A DNA stretch of 11,669 nucleotides from Bacteroides sp. (GTDB lineage: Bacteria > Bacteroidota > Bacteroidia > Bacteroidales > Bacteroidaceae): contig JASLCG010000022.1 in NCBI GenBank assembly GCA_030151885.1, positions 1 through 11,669 of the forward strand. The letters run 5' to 3'. The position numbers and the translations under genes are program-made. Positions 6,691 through 11,669 of this stretch are shown one piece after another (the stretch's first letter is position 1; each line of letters begins with the position of its first letter). The notes under the pieces were generated by a model. The model was given only the letters and a program-made list of their open reading frames with translations, searched no databases and was not told the DNA's origin.

Positions 6691-8016
6691 ATGTACAGTA
6701 ATAAAGATATTTGGAAAGTTAGCTACCCTATTCTACTAAGTTTGTTTGCACAAAATGTAATTAACGTAACAGACACAGCCTTTCTAGGACGTGTTAGTGA
6801 TGTTGCAGTTGGTGCATCTGCTATGGGGGGTATATTTTATATATGTTTCTATACAGTAGCTTTTGGATTTAGTGTTGGTTCGCAAATTCTTATGGCTAGA
6901 AGAAATGGTGAAAACAGATTCTTCGATGTTGGTCCTATCATGACACAAGGAGTTATTTTTCTATCCATACTAGCCCTATTCCTATTTGGTTTTACAAAAG
7001 TATTTGGTGGAGATATAATGCGACCAATAATTAGCTCTGACCATGTTTACGATGCCACAATGGAGTTTTTAAACTGGCGTATTTATGGTTTTTTCTTCTC
7101 CTTTATTAATGTCATGTTTCGTGCATTATATATCTCTATAACTAGAACTAAAGTACTTACAGCAAACGCTATTATTATGGCTGTCGTCAATATTGTTCTA
7201 GACTATGCATTGATATTTGGAAATCTTGGTTTACCAGAAATGGGCATTAAGGGAGCAGCAATAGCATCTGTTATTTCAGAAGGTGTCTCTATTTTATTCC
7301 TTCTAATATACACATGGCTAACTGTAAACCTTAAGAAATATGGTTTTACTAACATTCGCCACTCATTTAATCCTAAACTTTTAAGTAGGATTCTTAGCAT
7401 ATCTTCATTTACTATGCTTCAGTACTTCCTATCATTTGGCTCTTGGTTTGTTTTTTTCATTGCAGTAGAAAGACTAGGAGAAAAAGAACTTGCAGTAAGT
7501 AATGTTGTTAGAAGTATATATGTTATGTTATTAATTCCGACACATTCACTAGCTGCAACAGCAAATAGCCTTGTAAGTAATACAATAGGAGCTGGTAAAA
7601 TTGAACATGTAAAAGCTCTTATTTGGAAAATTACAAGAATGTCACTATATATAATGCTAGTATTAGTTCTCATTACAGCTATATTTCCAACAGCTGCATT
7701 AGGAATATATACCAATGAACCAACTACCATACAAATGGGAGTAAGTTCTGTCTATGTAGTACTATTTAGTATGTTAGTTGCATCAGTAGCTAATGTATTA
7801 TTTGGTGCTATATCTGGAACAGGTAACACCAAATCTGCATTAGTACTTGAACTAGTTGTATTAGTACTATATACAGGATACATCTGGATAGTAGGAATTA
7901 TGATGAAACAACCTGTCCATATTTGCTTCACGGCAGAAATCGTGTATTATGCTGTACTATTTACAGTAAGCTACATATACCTAACAAAAGGAAAGTGGCA
8001 AAATAAACAGATTTAA
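6691..8016 (+). CDS. MATE-family multidrug and toxin efflux transporter
   Basis: A 441-aa polytopic inner-membrane protein of the MATE family, which exports cationic drugs or metabolites in exchange for Na+ or H+. The opening IWKVSYPILLSLFAQNVI followed by NVTDTAFLGRV (25-35) is the typical first helix and loop of Bacteroidota MATE proteins. GSQILMARRNGE (63-74) matches the conserved segment after helix 2. The hydrophobic pattern is consistent with twelve helices in two halves, the second beginning near the SSFTMLQYFLSFGSWFVFF segment. Length is normal for the family and the start lies just before the first helix. Substrate and coupling ion cannot be read from the sequence. It appears to be a single-gene unit between the rho terminator and the ffh promoter. 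Confidence 0.92.
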   Translation: MYSNKDIWKVSYPILLSLFAQNVINVTDTAFLGRVSDVAVGASAMGGIFYICFYTVAFGFSVGSQILMARRNGENRFFDVGPIMTQGVIFLSILALFLFGFTKVFGGDIMRPIISSDHVYDATMEFLNWRIYGFFFSFINVMFRALYISITRTKVLTANAIIMAVVNIVLDYALIFGNLGLPEMGIKGAAIASVISEGVSILFLLIYTWLTVNLKKYGFTNIRHSFNPKLLSRILSISSFTMLQYFLSFGSWFVFFIAVERLGEKELAVSNVVRSIYVMLLIPTHSLAATANSLVSNTIGAGKIEHVKALIWKITRMSLYIMLVLVLITAIFPTAALGIYTNEPTTIQMGVSSVYVVLFSMLVASVANVLFGAISGTGNTKSALVLELVVLVLYTGYIWIVGIMMKQPVHICFTAEIVYYAVLFTVSYIYLTKGKWQNKQI

Positions 8017-8030
8017 TAATTGTTTTTTAG

Positions 8031-8038
8031 TACATTTG
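8031..8038 (+). promoter_or_regulatory. -7 box of the ffh-folD promoter
   Basis: TACATTTG matches the Bacteroidetes -7 consensus, 14 nt after the MATE stop codon. A well-placed TTG is not seen upstream. Transcription would begin near 8044, giving an AT-rich leader of about 60 nt. Confidence 0.55.
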
Positions 8039-8104
8039 TAACTTTACAATAGGAAGTTGAGAAAAATAAAATAAACTAATAATATATTTTCAGTACATTA
8101 GAAT

Positions 8105-9427
8105 ATGTTTGATAATTTAAGCGAAAGACTCGAAAGGTCATTTAAGATATTAAAAGGTGAAGGTAGAATCACCGAGATTAACGTTGCGGAGACTCTAAAG
8201 GATGTTAGAAGAGCATTATTAGATGCTGACGTTAACTACAAAGTAGCAAAAAAATTTACAGATACTGTTAAAGAAAAAGCTCTAGGACAAAACGTTCTTA
8301 CAGCTGTAAAGCCTAGCCAATTAATGGTTAAAATCGTCCATGACGAATTAACCCAATTAATGGGTGGAGAAACTGCCGAAATTGACATTAAAGGTCAACC
8401 TGCAGTTATTCTTATGTCTGGTCTTCAAGGTTCTGGTAAAACTACTTTCTCTGGTAAACTAGCCAAGCTTCTTAAAACTAAAAAAGCCAAAAACCCTCTA
8501 CTAGTAGCTTGTGACGTATATCGTCCTGCAGCTATTGATCAGCTTCACGTATTAGGAGAACAAATCGGAGTTCCTGTTTTTTCTGACACAGAATGCAAAG
8601 ACCCTGTTAAAATAGCTCAGAATGCCATAGCACAAGCCAAAGCTAAAGGAAACGACGTTGTTATAGTCGATACAGCTGGACGTCTTGCTGTAGATGAGCA
8701 TATGATGAAAGAAATATCTGCCATCAAAACTGCTATTAATCCGAATGAAGTTCTTTTTGTTGTTGACTCAATGACTGGTCAAGATGCCGTTAACACAGCT
8801 AAAGAGTTCAATGATCGCTTAGACTTCAATGGTGTTGTACTAACCAAACTTGATGGTGATACCAGAGGTGGTGCGGCTCTTTCTATTCGTACAGTAGTAA
8901 ACAAACCAATTAAGTTTGTAGGTACAGGTGAAAAGCTAGAAGCAATAGACCAGTTTCACCCTTCTCGTATGGCTGATCGTATATTGGGTATGGGAGACAT
9001 TGTTTCTCTTGTAGAACGTGCTCAAGAACAATACGACGAAGAAGAAGCTAAAAAGCTTCAAAAGAAAATTCAAAAAAATCAATTTGACTTTAATGACTTT
9101 TTATCTCAAATACACCAAATTAAGAAGATGGGTAATTTAAAAGACCTAGCTGCTATGATTCCGGGTGTAGGTAAAGCCATAAAAGATGTTGACATTGATG
9201 ATAACGCATTTAAAAGCATTGAGGCTATTATATATTCAATGACTCCAGACGAACGTACTAATCCTGCTCTTTTAAACGGTTCTAGAAGAACTAGAATTGC
9301 AAAAGGTAGTGGTACTACAATTCAGGAAGTAAACCGCCTACTAAAACAATTTGATCAAACTAGAAAAATGATGAAAATGGTTACTGGTGGTGGAGGTAAA
9401 CTCAAAGGCATGATGCCAAAATTCTAA
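8105..9427 (+). CDS. ffh: Signal recognition particle GTPase Ffh (SRP54)
   Basis: Ffh binds 4.5S RNA and the signal sequences of nascent membrane proteins, and delivers ribosomes to FtsY at the membrane. The 440-aa protein has a helical N domain (about 1-95), a G domain with G1 GLQGSGKT (106-113), G2-region DVYRPAA (137-143), G3 DTAGR (189-193), G4 TKLDG (247-251) and GTGEK (273-277). The Met-rich M domain (about 300-435) includes the 4.5S RNA-binding segment NGSRRTRIAKGSG (391-403) and a Met/Gly-rich tail. All catalytic motifs are intact and length is standard. The start gives the conserved MFDNLSERLE opening. It lies 17 nt before folD on the same strand with no terminator between, so the two should be co-transcribed. 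Confidence 0.98.
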   Translation: MFDNLSERLERSFKILKGEGRITEINVAETLKDVRRALLDADVNYKVAKKFTDTVKEKALGQNVLTAVKPSQLMVKIVHDELTQLMGGETAEIDIKGQPAVILMSGLQGSGKTTFSGKLAKLLKTKKAKNPLLVACDVYRPAAIDQLHVLGEQIGVPVFSDTECKDPVKIAQNAIAQAKAKGNDVVIVDTAGRLAVDEHMMKEISAIKTAINPNEVLFVVDSMTGQDAVNTAKEFNDRLDFNGVVLTKLDGDTRGGAALSIRTVVNKPIKFVGTGEKLEAIDQFHPSRMADRILGMGDIVSLVERAQEQYDEEEAKKLQKKIQKNQFDFNDFLSQIHQIKKMGNLKDLAAMIPGVGKAIKDVDIDDNAFKSIEAIIYSMTPDERTNPALLNGSRRTRIAKGSGTTIQEVNRLLKQFDQTRKMMKMVTGGGGKLKGMMPKF

Positions 9428-9444
9428 ATTATTAAAATAATACT

Positions 9445-10326
9445 ATGACACTTATTGATGGTAAAGCTGTTTCTGCTAAAATAAAAGAAGAGATAGCTAC
9501 AGAAGTTAAAGATATTGTTGCAAAAGGAGGAAAACAACCACACCTTGCCGCTATTTTAGTCGGCCATGATGGGGGTAGTGAAACTTACGTTGCAGCTAAA
9601 GTTAAAGCATGTGAAGCATGTGGCTTCAAATCTACATTAATTAGATACGAAGAAGATATAACAGAAGCTGAACTTTTAACTAAGGTTGAAGAGCTTAATA
9701 AGGACAAAGACATTGATGGCTTTATTGTACAATTACCTTTGCCTAAGCATATATCTGAGCAAAAAGTAATTGAAGCAATTGATTATAGAAAAGATGTAGA
9801 TGGTTTCCATCCTATTAATGTAGGCCGTCTATCAATAGGTTTACCTTGCTATATATCGGCTACACCAAACGGAATTCTTGAATTATTAAGAAGATATAAT
9901 ATAGAAACTTCTGGAAAAAAATGTGTCGTATTAGGCCGAAGCAATATAGTTGGCAAACCAATGGCTTCACTTATGATGCAAAAAGGCTATCCAGGAAACT
10001 CGACCGTTACAATATGTCATAGTAGAACTGAAAATATTAAAGAAGAATGCTTACAAGCAGATATCATAATCGCTGCTTTAGGACAACCAGAGTTTGTTAC
10101 TGAAGATATGGTAAAAGAAGGAGCAGTAATTATTGACGTCGGTACTACCAGACTACCATCAACAAAGACTAAGTCTGGTTTTAAACTCCATGGTGATGTA
10201 GACTTTGAAAAAGTATCTCACAAATGCTCATTTATAACCCCAGTACCAGGAGGTGTTGGCCCAATGACCATAGTTTCTTTAATGAAGAATACATTACTAG
10301 CTGCTAAAAAAGAAATATATAAATAA
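9445..10326 (+). CDS. folD: Bifunctional methylenetetrahydrofolate dehydrogenase/cyclohydrolase
   Basis: FolD interconverts 5,10-methylene-, 5,10-methenyl- and 10-formyl-tetrahydrofolate with NADP(H) in the cytoplasm, feeding purine synthesis and initiator-tRNA formylation. The 293-aa protein carries the active-site segment TYVAAKVKACEACG with Y48 and catalytic K52, QLPLP (96-100), DVDGFHPINVGRL (from 117), the nucleotide-binding VVLGRSNIVGKPMA (161-174) and PGGVGPMT (268-275). Length and motifs are standard. It follows ffh after 17 nt and ends shortly before a strong intrinsic terminator, making it the second gene of an ffh-folD unit. The pairing makes loose sense as growth-related housekeeping rather than a shared pathway. 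Confidence 0.98.
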   Translation: MTLIDGKAVSAKIKEEIATEVKDIVAKGGKQPHLAAILVGHDGGSETYVAAKVKACEACGFKSTLIRYEEDITEAELLTKVEELNKDKDIDGFIVQLPLPKHISEQKVIEAIDYRKDVDGFHPINVGRLSIGLPCYISATPNGILELLRRYNIETSGKKCVVLGRSNIVGKPMASLMMQKGYPGNSTVTICHSRTENIKEECLQADIIIAALGQPEFVTEDMVKEGAVIIDVGTTRLPSTKTKSGFKLHGDVDFEKVSHKCSFITPVPGGVGPMTIVSLMKNTLLAAKKEIYK

Positions 10327-10345
10327 CATCTATATATGGATATTC

Positions 10346-10378
10346 AAAAGAGAGGCCTATAAGACCTCTCTTTTTTTT
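10346..10378 (+). terminator. Intrinsic terminator after folD
   Basis: AAAAGAGAGG (10346-10355) pairs perfectly with CCTCTCTTTT (10365-10374) around a 9-nt loop, and eight T residues run through 10371-10378. This is a classical Rho-independent terminator for ffh-folD. Confidence 0.9.
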
Positions 10379-10394
10379 AACCTTTTCACGCCTT

Positions 10395-11552
10395 ATGAAT
10401 AAAATAAAATTGCATATACACTTATTTCCTATAATAATACTGTTTATGATTTGGTCATGCCAATCTAAGACTCATGGCACAGAACAAAACATACAGCAAA
10501 AACTAGACAGTATTACAAGTAATCTTTTTAACTCTGACACTATAACATTATTATTTGTAGGAGATGTAATGCAACACAAACCCCAAATAAATGCTGCTCT
10601 ACAAAATAATGGGACATACAATTTTCACGAGTGTTTTAAGTACCTCTCAAGTCATTTAAAATCCGCAGACTTATCAGTAGCTAATTTAGAAACTACATTA
10701 GGTGATGGTAATTATTCTGGATACCCAATGTTCTGTGCACCAAAAGAACTAGCTAGTGGTCTTAAGGAAGCTGGATTTAACCTTATTATTACCGCCAATA
10801 ATCACTCTTTAGACAGATATGGCACTGGTGTAAAAAAAACTATTGAAGCTCTAGATTCATTGAATATTCCACATCTAGGTACATATAGTAACAAAGAAGA
10901 AAAACAGAGAAGCCACCCCTACTACATTGAGTTAGGAAAATATAAATTAGCTTTTATGAATTACACCTATGGAACAAATGGAATTCCACAATCTCCTCCT
11001 ACTATCGTTAATTTAATTGATACTACAGCAATTAAACAAGATTTAATTCAAGCACAAAAAGATGGAGCTAAAATAAAAATCGTTTGCATACACTGGGGAG
11101 ATGAGTACCATACATCTCCTAATAAAATGCAAAAAGACTTAGGAAGGTGGCTTATTAACAATGGAGCAACACATGTCATAGGCTCTCACCCTCATGTTAT
11201 ACAACCTATATCTATCGAGAAAGATACAATTACAAAAGAATCTCATATTATTGCCTACTCTTTAGGTAATTTCATCTCTAATATGTCCAAACCTAACACT
11301 GATGGAGGACTTATTTTAAAGTTGAAAATTTACGATGATCAAAGTTTTCTAACCACTCAAACAAGTTACTCACTAACTTGGGTAGGTAAGCCAAAACAAA
11401 CTAATTTAAAAAACTATTATTTATATCCTTCAAGCTATCCAGAAGACTCCCTTAATTTAACGAGTCTAAATGCTTTTAAAAAGTTTAAAAAAACAGCTGA
11501 TAACATCATGAGGAACAACCACAAAGAGGTTTTTGAGTATTTTATTGAGTAA
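10395..11552 (+). CDS. CapA-family (PGA_cap) putative metallophosphatase lipoprotein
   Basis: A 385-aa protein of the CapA/PgsA family with a calcineurin-like metallophosphatase fold. The N-terminus is basic, then hydrophobic (about 6-20), and ends in IWSC with lipobox Cys at 22, so it should be a lipoprotein. The residues after the Cys (QSKTHG) lack the acidic run typical of surface-export signals in Bacteroidota, so a periplasm-facing position is more likely (inference). Family motifs are intact: FVGDVM (54-59), ANLETTL (96-102), TANNHSLDRYG (133-143), IHWGDEYH (232-239), GSHPHVIQP (263-271) and YSLGNF (288-293). In Bacillus, CapA/PgsA takes part in poly-gamma-glutamate export, but no pgsB or pgsC partner lies here, and many Bacteroidota carry lone homologues of unknown role. 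It begins 16 nt after the T-run of the folD terminator without a clear promoter, so its expression may depend on read-through. Confidence 0.9.
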   Translation: MNKIKLHIHLFPIIILFMIWSCQSKTHGTEQNIQQKLDSITSNLFNSDTITLLFVGDVMQHKPQINAALQNNGTYNFHECFKYLSSHLKSADLSVANLETTLGDGNYSGYPMFCAPKELASGLKEAGFNLIITANNHSLDRYGTGVKKTIEALDSLNIPHLGTYSNKEEKQRSHPYYIELGKYKLAFMNYTYGTNGIPQSPPTIVNLIDTTAIKQDLIQAQKDGAKIKIVCIHWGDEYHTSPNKMQKDLGRWLINNGATHVIGSHPHVIQPISIEKDTITKESHIIAYSLGNFISNMSKPNTDGGLILKLKIYDDQSFLTTQTSYSLTWVGKPKQTNLKNYYLYPSSYPEDSLNLTSLNAFKKFKKTADNIMRNNHKEVFEYFIE

Positions 11553-11569
11553 AATAAATGCTTTTTAAT

Positions 11570-11599
11570 TTGTAGGAAACAATTAAATAATTACCTTTG
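11570..11599 (+). promoter_or_regulatory. Promoter of tRNA-His
   Basis: TTG (11570-11572), a 19-nt spacer and TACCTTTG (11592-11599) match the Bacteroidetes consensus in full. Transcription should start near 11605, about 23 nt before the mature tRNA. Confidence 0.8.
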
Positions 11600-11603
11600 C
11601 AGA

Positions 11604-11621
11604 GCGTTTGAGAGAAAACGC
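11604..11621 (+). other. Hairpin in the tRNA-His leader
   Basis: GCGTTT (11604-11609) and AAACGC (11616-11621) pair perfectly around GAGAGA. The hairpin sits at the predicted 5' end of the precursor and stops 6 nt before the tRNA. It might protect the 5' end or position RNase P; no function is established from the sequence. Confidence 0.45.
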
Positions 11622-11627
11622 AAATAT

Positions 11628-11669
11628 GGTGACTGTAGTTCAGTTGGTTAGAGCGTCAGATTGTGGTTC
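11628..11669 (+). tRNA. tRNA-His (anticodon GTG), 3' part cut off
   Basis: The gene begins with an encoded extra G (11628), the -1 identity base of tRNA-His. The acceptor strand GTGACTG, D arm GTTC...GAGC, anticodon strand TCAGA and loop TTGTGGT follow, with anticodon GTG at 11663-11665 for histidine. The window ends two bases into the 3' side of the anticodon stem, so the T arm and acceptor 3' strand are not visible. Confidence 0.93.

Noticed and set aside
1..11669. Search for a mobile element, defence island or CRISPR array
   Set aside because: Codon usage and composition look even across genes, all large frames are housekeeping or common transporter families, and no direct-repeat array, integrase or transposase is present. 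The two tRNA genes show no attachment-site duplication within the window.

Overview
The window reads as chromosomal backbone of a low-GC member of the Bacteroidales (Bacteroidota). Evidence: a fused FeoA-FeoB transporter; a Rho factor with a very long Lys-rich and Asn/Gln-rich N-terminal insertion; promoters of the Bacteroidetes type (TTG or TTTG near -33, then TAnnTTTG near -7) in front of most genes; no Shine-Dalgarno sequences; and a tRNA-Cys gene without encoded CCA. The genus cannot be fixed from this sequence. I see no phage, insertion sequence, CRISPR array or other mobile DNA.

Left part, minus strand (1-2860): a ferrous iron uptake operon runs leftward. It holds feoAB (819 aa) and a 75-aa FeoB-associated Cys-rich membrane protein, joined by an ATGA start/stop overlap. 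A tRNA-Cys gene follows on the same strand, and the -33 box of its promoter lies inside the end of the small gene. The feo promoter is clear and is flanked by AATAAG/CTTATT inverted repeats, one a perfect 7-1-7 palindrome, which is a plausible metal-regulator operator.

Middle, plus strand (2937-6614): tilS (tRNA-Ile lysidine synthetase) has its -7 box only 8 nt before the ATG, so its mRNA should have almost no leader. Next is rho, whose promoter lies about 200 nt before its start codon. The leader between them can form two structured domains, with a C-rich, G-poor stretch at the 3' edge of the first. A perfect 15-bp hairpin follows rho.

Right part, plus strand (6664-11669): a MATE-family efflux transporter, then ffh (signal recognition particle GTPase) and folD (one-carbon folate enzyme) as a likely two-gene operon ending in a strong terminator. 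Sixteen bases after its T-run starts a CapA-like lipoprotein gene with no clear promoter of its own. The window ends inside a tRNA-His gene with a canonical promoter and a small perfect hairpin in its leader.

Most of the window is housekeeping: tRNA genes and tRNA maturation, transcription termination, protein targeting, folate metabolism, iron uptake and efflux. I found no new multi-gene system. The most promising under-described elements are the structured rho leader and the disordered Rho insertion.
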